A stretch of 64,000 nt of DNA from Tethya wilhelma. Taxonomy: Eukaryota; Porifera; Demospongiae; Tethyida; Tethyidae. The notes under the pieces are model-generated. The model was given only the letters and a program-made list of their open reading frames with translations, ran no database searches and was not told where the DNA came from. Where the stretch lies: assembly GCA_964030475.1 (NCBI GenBank), contig CAXIPT010000003.1, positions 1,659,058 to 1,723,057 of the forward strand. The letters are read 5' to 3'. This document shows positions 45,635 to 56,407 of this stretch, piece after piece. Both the position numbers and the translations under genes were made by a program. How positions within the stretch are numbered: position 1 is the first letter of the stretch; every line of letters begins with the position of its first letter.

Positions 45635-47956
45635 ATGGCTCAGAAACAACATCAGGACCCTCCTCAAATTGGCTTCAAATCAATTCAACTCCTAATGGAT
45701 CAAACTCTTGGTATTGGATCATATGGCACTGTTTGTAAGGCTCTGTGTGATGATCTGCTCTGTGCTGCTAAAGTTATTCGCTCAACTCTTTTTGATCCAA
45801 ATGCACACCAACAAATCAAACCTCAAAAAGAACACAGACTACACATTCATCATTTCATGCAAGAGTGTGACTTCATGAGTGCAATAAGACATCCTAATAT
45901 CGTACAGTTCCTGGGCACACACCAAGATCCTCAAACTGGCCTGCCAGTTCTATTAATGGAACTCATGGACGATAGCTTAACACATTTCTTGGAGAACTCA
46001 CAAGATGTAGTCCCCTACCACATCCAAGTCAACTTGTGCCATGACATCACTATGGCAATTTCATACCTCCATTCTAGTGGAATCACTCACAGGGATCTCT
46101 CTAGTAATAATGTGTTGCTACGTGGAAATATCATAGCTAAAGTAACAGACTTTGGAATGGAAAAGCTTGGTGAAATAAGCTCTCAAACTACTCGTGTGTC
46201 CAATGCATTGTGTCCAGGTACAGATGTCTACATGCCTCCTGAAGCTGTGAAAGATCCACCCGTCTATACAGAAAAGTTGGATTGTTTTTCAATTGGAATA
46301 CTTATCATCCAGATCATGACCAGGTGCTTTCCAGCTCCTGGAGAGAGGCTAAAAAATGTACGAACAACTGATTCACAATTTCCAACAATTGATGTACGAG
46401 TGTCAGAAATTGAACGAAGACAAAACCACATCAGTCTAGTTGATCCCAACCACCCTCTCCTACCAATTGCTCTCGACTGTCTCAAGGACAGTGATGTTGA
46501 ACGTCCTTTAGCTCAGGATCTGTGTCGTAGAGTAGCAGCTCTGAAAAAAGCATATCAATTCACAGAAAGTGTGAAAAGATCTAATGAAAGACCAGAACCA
46601 GCTGGTAATACAACTGAGAGAGAGGAAGAACTACGACAACAAGTTCAAGACAAAGATATTGTCATAGACCAAAAAAACTACATCATAAATTGCAAAGATG
46701 ACATCATAAAAGAGAAAAATGACATCATAAGAAATAAAGACCAGGCAATAGCAGCTGCTCACCACGAATGCGAACAGCTGAGAGGAACAATGATGACAAA
46801 ATTCATAGAGCAACAGAGACAACTGCAACAGGTTACTCAGCAACTTAAATCTAGTCAAAAAGTGACGGCTCAATTGCAGATACAAATTCTGGAACTAGAA
46901 CAACAGTTGAAGAGAGAATTATCAACTGAAGTACTAGACAAATCACGATCAAGCTTTGATGACCCCTCACAGACTAATTACTCTAACACCAGCACAAAAA
47001 CAGTCACAGTAACAAGAGACAACCTTACACTGAGGTGGAGAGAGGGCAAGAAGGCACCATGTAAGATGGAGAGAGAGTCGAATGCTGTCATTGAAAGTGA
47101 GATAGTATACCTCAGAAATGGCAAAAAAGAAATTTTTTACTACAACTCAGGAAGCGAGAGATGGGAACAACTTCCAGACTGTCCAAATTCATCTTGTTCT
47201 CTAGCAGTCATCAAAAGCTCCCTAACAGCCATTGGTGGGTATGACAGTAGTGGTTTCGTGACCAATCAGCTCCTCAGCCTCACTGGGGAAGGTAGGAATA
47301 AGAGATGGAGAGAGGTGTTCCCACCAATGCCCACCAAGAGAGATTCGTCAATAGCAGTGAGCACTGGACTGGCTCTGATAGTTGCTGGAGGAGAAGATCA
47401 AAACAGGAAGACACTCAGAACAGTGGAAGTAATGGACGTTGATACACAACAATGGTCATCTGCTACAGACCTTCCTGAACCACTCTGTTGTGCTTCAGTA
47501 ACCATCTGTAATGAACGTGTCTACATTGGTGGAGGAAAGAATGAGCGTGGATATACAAAGTCAGTCCACACCTGCACCCTGGCTGACCTCTTCCTGTCTT
47601 GTCAGTCAAAATCATTAGGAGAACATTTAGCTCAGTCTCTATCACTAATCAGTCCACCCAGGTCTACTGCATGGAGCAAAGTTGCTGATCTCCCAGTTGT
47701 ACAATCCACTTGTGTCACACTTGACGATCGACTATTAGCTATTGGTGGTAGTGATTCGAAAGGAGAACCACTGACTTCAAATGTGTATCAATACCATCCC
47801 ACCTCCAACACATGGGAGATCATCAGTCAGATGAATACTAATCGTGACAAGTGTTTTGCAGCTGTTCTTCCCACCAATGAACTAATGGTGGTAGGCGGCC
47901 ACACTGGCTACTGGATCAGAGCAACTGATTCAGTAGAAATAGCAAATATTGTCTAG
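45635..47956 (+). CDS. TKL-like kinase / coiled coil / Kelch protein, copy 4 (intact)
   Basis: A 773-aa protein from the conserved MAQKQHQD start. An ATG 33 bases upstream is in frame but probably lies in the leader intron. Kinase: GIGSYG, Lys46, HRDLSSNN (152-159), DFG (172-174, followed by MEK instead of MAK), PPEA. The C-lobe loop between GERLK and DVRVSEIERR is diverged and shared with the 48406 copy. The coiled coil carries DIIKEKNDIIRNK heptads and an unusual MMTKFIEQQ insertion. Kelch runs from about 463 to 773. No lesion. Confidence 0.9.
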   Translation: MAQKQHQDPPQIGFKSIQLLMDQTLGIGSYGTVCKALCDDLLCAAKVIRSTLFDPNAHQQIKPQKEHRLHIHHFMQECDFMSAIRHPNIVQFLGTHQDPQTGLPVLLMELMDDSLTHFLENSQDVVPYHIQVNLCHDITMAISYLHSSGITHRDLSSNNVLLRGNIIAKVTDFGMEKLGEISSQTTRVSNALCPGTDVYMPPEAVKDPPVYTEKLDCFSIGILIIQIMTRCFPAPGERLKNVRTTDSQFPTIDVRVSEIERRQNHISLVDPNHPLLPIALDCLKDSDVERPLAQDLCRRVAALKKAYQFTESVKRSNERPEPAGNTTEREEELRQQVQDKDIVIDQKNYIINCKDDIIKEKNDIIRNKDQAIAAAHHECEQLRGTMMTKFIEQQRQLQQVTQQLKSSQKVTAQLQIQILELEQQLKRELSTEVLDKSRSSFDDPSQTNYSNTSTKTVTVTRDNLTLRWREGKKAPCKMERESNAVIESEIVYLRNGKKEIFYYNSGSERWEQLPDCPNSSCSLAVIKSSLTAIGGYDSSGFVTNQLLSLTGEGRNKRWREVFPPMPTKRDSSIAVSTGLALIVAGGEDQNRKTLRTVEVMDVDTQQWSSATDLPEPLCCASVTICNERVYIGGGKNERGYTKSVHTCTLADLFLSCQSKSLGEHLAQSLSLISPPRSTAWSKVADLPVVQSTCVTLDDRLLAIGGSDSKGEPLTSNVYQYHPTSNTWEIISQMNTNRDKCFAAVLPTNELMVVGGHTGYWIRATDSVEIANIV

Positions 47957-48405
47957 AGGGCAGCTAGGCCATCAATTCTATAAGTTAATTTCTGTATGGC
48001 TTTAATAATTTGAATCGGTCTGTGAATTTTTCACTAAATTACTGTATAGTGGACAATTTTGCCAAATTAAACTACACATGTGGACTATCACATGCATGCA
48101 CGCCCATTGCACGGATAAAAGACCAAAAATTAATACTTCTGTTGTGTCATGTGGCTTTAACTATACAATTCAGGTCCATATTTAGAATGGTTAAATTATT
48201 CATACAGTAACACATGACATCATGTAATATTATTCATGATCTAACAGCATGCAGATATGCAGAGAGACGATCAAGATAATACAGAGTAATCAAGCAATCA
48301 ATTTTGATACTAGATGAACATTAATTTTAACTTACAAAACAAATACTAAGGATCACAACTACTTAGCCTTGATAATTGCTGCTGTCTATATACAGTAGCT
48401 ATATT
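47957..48405. other. Spacer / upstream region
   Basis: AT-rich. Ends with a TATACAG acceptor candidate about 10 bases before the next ATG. No gene. Confidence 0.5.
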
Positions 48406-50794
48406 ATGGCTCAAAAACAAAATCAGGACAAACTCACAATTGGGTTTAAATCGATTCAACTTTTAAAGGATCAAACTCTTGGTATTGGATCGTATGGCTC
48501 TGTTTGCAAGGCTCTGTGTGACGATCTGCTCTGTGCTGCTAAAATAACACACCCAACTCTTTTAGATCCCAGTGTACACCAACAAATTCAACGTCAAAGA
48601 GAACACAGACTACCCATTCATCGTTTCAGGCAGGAGTGTGAGTTTATGAATGCAATAAGACATCCCAATATTGTACAGTTCCTCGGCACACACCAAGATC
48701 CTCAAACTGGACTGCCAATTCTACTAATGGAGCTCATGGATGATAACTTGACTCACTTCTTGGAGAGCTCACAGGATGCACTCCCCTATCACATCCAAGT
48801 CAACTTTTGCCACAACATCATTTTGGCCATTTCTTACCTCCACACTAATGGAATAACTCACAGGGTTCTCTCTAGCAACAATGTGTTGCTGCATGGAAAT
48901 GTGATAGCAAAAGTAACAGACTTTGGAATGGCAAAGTTTGGTGATATAAACCCTCGAGCTTCTTGGGTGTCCTATAGATTGTGTCCAGGAACAGATGCCT
49001 ACATGCCTCCTGAAGTTATCAAGGAAAAGCCAACCTACACAGAAAAGATTGATTGCTTTGCAATTGGAACACTCATTATCCAAATCTTGACCAGGTTCTT
49101 CCCTGAACCAGGAGAAAGACTCAAAGAAGTACAAACAACTGATCCACGATTTCCAATCATTGAAGTCCGAGTTTCAGAAATAGAACGAAGACAAAACCAC
49201 ATCAGTCTAGTTGATCCCAACCACCCTCTCCTACCAATTGCACTCGAATGTCTCAAGGACAGTGATGTTAAACGTCCTTCAGCTCAGGAGCTGTGTCATA
49301 GAGTAGCAGCTTTGAAAGAAACACTTCAGTTCACAGAAAGTGTTAGAAGAGCTCAAGAGAGATTTGAACCAGCTGGTAATACAACTGAGAGGGAGGAAGA
49401 ACTTCGACAACCAGTTCAAGATAAAGATGACATCATACAACAAAAAGATGCAGAAATTTATCAGATAAGACAAGAATATGCTCACCAAATTCAAGGACTC
49501 CAACAAATCATTGGATCACAAAAGAACCAATTGCAACAAAAAGATGATGTCATACAAGAGAAAAATGACATCATACGAGAAAAAAATGACATCATACAAG
49601 ACAAAGAAGATATCATAGAAGTCAAAGAACAGACTATCAGAGATCAGAAAAGACAATTACTATCGGTCAGACTTCAACTTGAATCAAGTCAACAAGCGAC
49701 TACGCAATTTCTGACAAAAATCCAGGAACTAGAACAAGAGTTGAAGAAAAAATCAGCAACTGAGATACTAACAAAATCACAACCAAGCCTCAGAGACCTC
49801 CCAGAGACTCATCACTCTGACACCAGCACTAGAACAGCCACAGCAACTAGGGACAGCCTCACACTGAGGTGGAGAGAGGGCAAGAAGGCACCATTTAGCA
49901 TGAGCAGAGGGTCTAATGCTGTTGTTGCTGGTGACATGGTGTATATCAGGGCTCAAGGACAATCTATTTTTGCATACAACTCAAGACTTGAGACCTGGGA
50001 TCAACTTCCAAACTCTCCACATTCATCCAGTTCTCTAGTAGTCATCCGGAACTCCCTAATTGCCATTGGTGGGTGGGACAATCATGGTAATAAGACCAAT
50101 AAACTCCACAGTTTCAAAAAGATAGGTTGGTATAAGAGATGGAGAAAGTCATTCCCACCAATGCCAACCAAGAGATCATCATCAACAGCGGTGACCACTG
50201 GACAAGCTCTGATAGTTGCTGGAGGAGTAGATAAAGACTGGATAACACTGAGAACAGTGGAAATCATGAATATTGGTACAAAGCAATGGTCAACTTCTGC
50301 AAACCTCCCTGAACCATTCTATGATGCCTCAATAACCATTTGTCGTGAATGTATCTACATTGGTGGAGGAAGTGATACAGACAGCATAGCTATCAACTCA
50401 GTATTTACTTGTACCCTAGCTGACCTCTTCCTGTCTTGTCAGGCAAAATCACTAGGAGAACACCTAGCTCAATCTCTATCACTAACCAGTTCACCCAGGT
50501 CTACTGTATGGAGCAAAGTAGCTGATCTTCCATTCATTAGTACTACTTGTATCACACTACATGATCAACTATTAGCTATCGGTGGCAGGAAACCTGGAGA
50601 CACACCCACTTCAAATATTTATCAATACCATTCCTCTTCTCATACATGCATGGGAGGTAATCAGTCAGATGAATACTAGTCGATATTTGTGTTTTGCAGT
50701 TGTTCTCCCCAACAATGAAATAATGGTGGTAGGCGGCTGTTCTAAAATTTTGGGTACTACTGACTCAATCGAAATAGCTGTAGCTACAGTCTAG
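48406..50794 (+). pseudogene. Kinase-Kelch copy with lost catalytic Asp and late frameshift
   Basis: The frame opens at MAQKQNQD (48406). GIGSYG and the VAIK-type Lys are present, but the catalytic loop reads HRVLSSNN: codon 154 is GTT where every other copy has GAT, so the catalytic aspartate is gone. DFG is kept. The coiled coil is the richest in EKNDII(R/Q) heptads. In the last Kelch blade a duplicated CATG (near 50645-50652) shifts the frame and ends translation at 50679; the normal ending (WEVISQMN ... DSIEIAVATV) continues in another frame to 50794. It is either a pseudogene or an expressed pseudokinase with a clipped propeller. Confidence 0.85.
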
Positions 50795-50954
50795 AGAGCA
50801 GGTGAATTTTAATTACTTTTTTGTCATAAAGGCACTGTATCATTGTTTGAAGTTAACAAGCAACCATATATTATAGTCTATAGTGGGAATAGTAGAGAGA
50901 ATATTCTATTCTATTGTTTACTTATATAGTAATATGTGATTATGATTCTATACT
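50795..50954. other. Short spacer
   Basis: Nothing recognised. Confidence 0.4.
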
Positions 50955-51430
50955 TTCCAACTCCCTTGATGACTGTCTGTCATGAATGTTTCTACATTGG
51001 TGGTGGAGGGGAGGATCATAAGTCAGTTTACACCTGCACTCTGGCTGACCTTGTAATATCCTGTTGGTCAAGACCATTACGACAACGCTTTACTCAATCT
51101 CTATCACTAACCAGTCCTACCAGGTCAGCTACTGTATGGAGCAAAGTTGCTGATCTTCAAGTTACAGAATCCACTTGTGTCACATTTCACAATCAAATGT
51201 TAGCCATCGGTGGAAGTGATTCAAAAGACAGATACATTTCGAATGTTTATCAATACCATCCCACCTCCAACACATGGGAGGTCATCAGTCAGATGAATAC
51301 TGGTCGACGCCAGTGTTTTGCAGCTGTTCTCCCCACCAATGAACTAATGGTGGTGGGTGGCTTCACTAGCAGTGCCACTGGTTGGTTGAATGGAACTGAC
51401 TCAGTAGAAATAGCAAACTGTGTTGTCTAG
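50955..51430 (+). pseudogene. C-terminal Kelch fragment
   Basis: Begins at TVCHECFYIGGGG and runs intact through the final Kelch blades to TDSVEIANCVV. The kinase, coil and first blades are absent. The breakpoint is within the fourth blade. It has no credible start of its own. Confidence 0.85.
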
Positions 51431-52047
51431 AGAGCAGGTTGATCCAATGAATCTTAATAGTGCACACTATACGAAGGGATTGAACAAATACCATATAGGT
51501 ATAGGTATCAGGTAAGGGCCTATAGAAACCATGCATAACAGCATAAATACAAGTAGTAAAAATTTCCACAAAATAATAACAGTTACACTATATATATATA
51601 GCAAGCTACATGCGTGCACTTTTATAATATTCAATACTGAACTAATATGTATACAAATTATACTGCATCTGTGTGTATTAGAGCTTGTATTATTAAATTA
51701 AAATGCATTCTTTACTTCATACTGATGATGCTATTGGTAACCATGGCTGATCATTATATATTATACCCACTAATCTGAGTGCATATTAATAGTACATGAA
51801 AGATATGAACTATAGTATACATATGAGATACAAAGGCAAGCAAAGAGTTCACAACTTGAAAGGAAATGCAATAAGTTTGTTTAGCAAATCAGTTTTAACC
51901 TCAATAATTATCATTGTTAACTATATTCTAAGAGACACAATTATAAAGCAACTACAACAATTAAGGTAGGAAGAATCACATATAATAAATATATAGCTAC
52001 ATTCACAATATTAATGCTGATTTCTACTCCATAGGTTACATATATAT
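51431..52047. other. Spacer / upstream region of copy 5
   Basis: AT-rich; acceptor TACTCCATAG at about 52024-52034 precedes the ATG. No gene was seen. Confidence 0.5.
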
Positions 52048-54612
52048 ATGGCTCGGCAACAGCATCAGAACACACTCACAGTGAGAATTGGGTTTAAATC
52101 AGTTCAACTTTTGAAGGATCAAACTCTCGGTATTGGATCATATGGAATTGTTTGCAAGGCTCTGTGTGATGATCTACTCTGTGCTGCTAAAATCATTCAT
52201 CCAACTCTTTTCAATCCAAACGCACACCAACAAATTGAGCATCAAAGAGAACACAGACTACCCATTCGTCGTTTCATGCAGGAGTGTGAGTTTATGAGTG
52301 CAATAAAGCATCCCAACATCGTACAGTTCCTACGCACACACCATGATCCTCAAACTGGCCTGCCAGTTCTACTAATGGAGCTCATGGACGATAACTTGAC
52401 CCACTATTTGGAGAGCTCACAAGATGCAGTCCCATACCATATCCAAGTCAACTTTTGCCATGACATCACCTTGGCCATTTCTTACCTCCACTCTAATAGA
52501 ATCACTCACAGAGATCTCTCTAGTAATAATGTGTTGCTCCATGGAAATGTGATAGCCAAAGTAACAGACTTTGGAATGGCAAAACTTAGTGACATAAACC
52601 CTAAAGCAACACATGCGTCTTTTACGCAGTGTCCAGGTACAGATGTCTACATGCCTCCCGAAGCTTTAAAACAACATTCTGTCTACTCTGTAAAATTCGA
52701 TTGCTTCGCAATTGGAACACTTGTCATCCAGATATTGACCAGGTGCTTCCCAAAACCAGGAGATCGACTCAAGACCATACAAATAGATCACCCTCAACAT
52801 CCATCAGGAAGAACAGTCTATGAGCCTATTCCAGAAGTTGAACGCCGACAAAACCACATCAGTCTAGTTGATCCCAACCACCCTCTCCTACCAATTGCTC
52901 TTGACTGTCTGAAAGACAGTGATGCTGAACGCCCTTCAGCTCAGGAGCTGTGCTATAGAGTAGGATCTCTAAAAGATACCCTTCAGTTTACACAAAGTGT
53001 TAAGAGAGCTCAAGAAAGACCAAAATTACGACAACAAGTTCAAGACAAAGATGACACTACAGAACAAACAGATAAAAAGAAAGATCGGATAAGACAAGAA
53101 CATGTTCAGCAAATCCAAGGACTTCAACAAATCATTGAATCACAAAAAAACAGATTGCAACAAAAAGATGCTATCATACAAGAGAAAAATGACATCATTC
53201 AAGATAAAAGTGATATCGTACGAAACAAAGAAAGGACAATTGCTGCTAGACAACAAGAATGTCAACAGCTGAGAGGAACCATCAGAGACCAACAGAGACA
53301 GCTGCAACAGGTCACTCAGCAGCTTGAATCCAATCAACATGTGACAGCTCAATTTCAGACACAAATCCATGAACTAGAACAACAGCTGAAAAGACTGAAA
53401 ACACCAACTGAGGTACTAGCTAAGCCACAACCAAGCTTCAGAGACCCCCCACAGACTCATCACTCTGACACCAGCACTAGAACAGCCACAGCAACCAGGG
53501 ACAGCCTCACACTGAGGTCGAGAGAGGGCAAAAAGACACCGTGGAAGGTAGTCAGAGGGTCTAATGTTGTTGATGGTGAAATGGTATACCATAGAGAAGG
53601 TTTTCATCACTCTGACACCAGCACTAGAACAGTCACAGCAACCAGGGACAGCTTCACACTGAGGTGGAGAGAGGGCAAAAAGGCACCATGCAAGGTGGTC
53701 AGAGGGTCTAATGTTGTTGATGGTGAAATGGTATACTATAGAGCAGGTATACATTCTATTTATGCCTACAACTCAAGAAAAGAGGCCTGGGAAGAACTTC
53801 CAGATTGTCCATATTCATTTAGTTCGCTAGTAGTCATCCAAAACTCTCTCACTGTCATTGGCGGGAACGACAAGATTACTGAGGGTAGTGTAACTAATGA
53901 GCTGCTCACCCTCAGAGAGAAAGGTAGGAGTAAGAGATGGATAGCAGTGTTCCCTCCTATGCCCACCAAGAGATTAGAACCAATAGCTATGTGCACTGGA
54001 CATGCTCTGATAGTTGCTGGAGGATGGGGGGAAGACCGAACAACACTGAGAACTGTGGAAATCATGAGCATTGATACAAAACAGTGGTCATCTGCTGCAG
54101 ATCTTCCTGAACCACTTACCAAAGCTTCAGCAACCATCTGTCATAAATGTATTTATATTGGTGGAGGAAGGAGCAACAGAGAAACATTTAGTAAGTCAGT
54201 ATACACCTGCACCCTGGCCGACCTCTTCTTATCTTGTAAATCAAGATCACTACGACAACATCTAGCTCAATCTCTACCATTAACCAGTCCACATAGATCT
54301 ACTGTATGGAATAGAGTTGCCGATCTCCCAGCTACACAATGTGCTTGTGTCACACTTCACAATCGACTGTTGGCTATTGGTGGGTGGGATTCTAAAGACG
54401 AACCCACTTCAGGTGTCTATCAATACCATCCCACCTCAAACACATGGGAGTGCATCAGTCAGATGATGACTAGTCGACGACAGTGCTTTGCAGCTGTTCT
54501 CCCCACCAATGAACTAATGGTAGTGGGTGGCTGCACTGATAAAAGTTTGGCCAGTAAAATTGACTCAGTAGAAATAGCAACTGTTTTCCCTGTATCTGGT
54601 ACTAAACCTTAA
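52048..54612 (+). CDS. TKL-like kinase / coiled coil / Kelch protein, copy 5 (intact, internally duplicated)
   Basis: An 854-aa protein, the longest copy. Two extra residues (VR) near position 12 move the landmarks to Lys48, HRDLSSNN (154-161) and DFG (174-176). The activation segment has QCPGT and PPEA with an unusual LKQHSVYSVKFD following. The coiled coil is about 330-470. At the junction with the Kelch part a 147-bp unit (53458-53604) is repeated in tandem (53605-53751), duplicating 49 residues (HHSDTSTRT ... GEMVY). The C-terminus has an extra FPVSGTKP tail. No lesion. Confidence 0.9.
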   Translation: MARQQHQNTLTVRIGFKSVQLLKDQTLGIGSYGIVCKALCDDLLCAAKIIHPTLFNPNAHQQIEHQREHRLPIRRFMQECEFMSAIKHPNIVQFLRTHHDPQTGLPVLLMELMDDNLTHYLESSQDAVPYHIQVNFCHDITLAISYLHSNRITHRDLSSNNVLLHGNVIAKVTDFGMAKLSDINPKATHASFTQCPGTDVYMPPEALKQHSVYSVKFDCFAIGTLVIQILTRCFPKPGDRLKTIQIDHPQHPSGRTVYEPIPEVERRQNHISLVDPNHPLLPIALDCLKDSDAERPSAQELCYRVGSLKDTLQFTQSVKRAQERPKLRQQVQDKDDTTEQTDKKKDRIRQEHVQQIQGLQQIIESQKNRLQQKDAIIQEKNDIIQDKSDIVRNKERTIAARQQECQQLRGTIRDQQRQLQQVTQQLESNQHVTAQFQTQIHELEQQLKRLKTPTEVLAKPQPSFRDPPQTHHSDTSTRTATATRDSLTLRSREGKKTPWKVVRGSNVVDGEMVYHREGFHHSDTSTRTVTATRDSFTLRWREGKKAPCKVVRGSNVVDGEMVYYRAGIHSIYAYNSRKEAWEELPDCPYSFSSLVVIQNSLTVIGGNDKITEGSVTNELLTLREKGRSKRWIAVFPPMPTKRLEPIAMCTGHALIVAGGWGEDRTTLRTVEIMSIDTKQWSSAADLPEPLTKASATICHKCIYIGGGRSNRETFSKSVYTCTLADLFLSCKSRSLRQHLAQSLPLTSPHRSTVWNRVADLPATQCACVTLHNRLLAIGGWDSKDEPTSGVYQYHPTSNTWECISQMMTSRRQCFAAVLPTNELMVVGGCTDKSLASKIDSVEIATVFPVSGTKP

Positions 54613-55121
54613 TTATGTATATACAATGCTAAAACGAATGTAATCGATCAATATATATGGCCAGGTGGCATCAAGCAAACTACTGACTGTTACATGTATT
54701 GCATAACTATAAAATGTTCATTTATTTCAGCTGTTCTTAAAATTAAATGAAGCAATACCATACAAACCATACTATTGTCATCTACACATGAGCACAAAGC
54801 TATATTACCATACAGTAGTTAGGAATTTTAAACAACAATTTGAAGGGTTTTGCCAATTAACTGAATCACTTCATTGAATTCTTAAGAGAATTATAACAAT
54901 ACCATATATTATAGTGGGAAAGCTTTCACAGATTTCATGGATCAGGATATATCTGTAAAAGTTATTAATTTAAAATGTGAAATTTACCTTAACATACATA
55001 CTAAAATGGGCATTACACAGCGCATCCACGAGAGTTAAAATTCAAAATTATCTGACAAGAGACATCCGTGAAAGTTAGACACCACGAAACATTCCCACTA
55101 TATGGTATTTTAAGGTCAAAC
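54613..55121. other. Spacer between array and AGGF1
   Basis: No exon was seen. In particular, a G-patch exon expected downstream of AGGF1 on the minus strand was looked for and not found. Confidence 0.6.
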
Positions 55122-56373
55122 CTGACTGAAGCTCTGTCAGAGTAGCCCTCCTGATCTGGGACCTCCTTCTCACCATAGGTGTCCTTCAACTGGAGAGGGA
55201 GACAGAGTTGGAGAATTGCTAAAACTTAAACATAAATGTGTACATACAGCTTCAAGATAGACTTTCAAGCAATGTTATGATACATGCATCAGTACCAGCA
55301 ATATGGGTAGGGTTTCCTCAAAGATAAACGTTTAAGGTACGTATAGCTAGCTATCATCTTTCTGATTCAAAATATTTATTTTCCTAGCACACGTACATAT
55401 CTGCACATGCATTTTCAATACAGTATAGTATTACACTTCTCCCACTTTGATATTCAAATTAACATCCACCCACCTATACAACACACTACATACCCGAAGT
55501 CCATATTTCTTCTTAATCCTGTTCAACTCCTTTCGTCTCTGCTCGTCCAAAGTTGCAGAGTCGGCAAGAATCTGTTCTGGTCCAACGAGAGCTCCTGGCT
55601 GCCAAATCTCACTGGATGGGTCACACCAGACGCACGTCTCCCAGCCGATGTGGGTGTGGAGGAGGAAGGTGGTGGAGCCGAGGGTAAGGGTACAGCCGTG
55701 GGTGAGGGGGTGTGGCTCACTGGGCTCCTTCGGCTGGAGAGAGAGGGGAGGAGGAGTGAATGAAACACTGCATGAGCTTGTATGATGTATAAGTGAATAA
55801 ATACAGATACTAATCTGCAATTGCTGTTAAACATTTAAGCTCATTTTAATGCTGTTTTTCCCAAAATGTTAAAATGCACCGATCAAATTAACTACTGTAT
55901 GAGTGCAGTACATGGTTCAATAACAATAATCAGCACTGTATATGAAAAACTAATTTGGCTTTATCAACAAACTTGCCTAAAGATAATTTGTAAAATCCCA
56001 CAAGCTTACGATGCATGCTTGTAATATGAAATGTNCGGAGAAGGAGCCAATGATTTTGCCCGGGATATGGGAATACCTGAAGTAGACCCTCTTGAATTGG
56101 TCACAGAACAGTCTCGAAAAGAATGGGAAGAGTATCAAAAGTACAAAACGGTAGTCTCTGATGTTTTTAATTCCCCGAATGAACTTAGTAAAACTTCAGT
56201 TGTAACCAACAGGCAGAATTCGGGTCATGATACAGTTGGAGCTGTTGCTATTGATCTGCAAGGCAATCTAGCTGCTGCTACTTCAACTGGTGGCATCTCT
56301 TTGCAAAGGGTCGGGAGAGTTGGGGACTCTCCTCTGGTTGGTTGTGGAGCTTATTGTGACAACGATATTGGAN

Positions 56374-56407
<34 letters not shown>

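Noticed and set aside
55407..55834. Several long plus- and minus-strand frames
   Set aside because: They are shadows of the AGGF1 exon 55733-55494, whose own frame has matching splice sites and FHA similarity.
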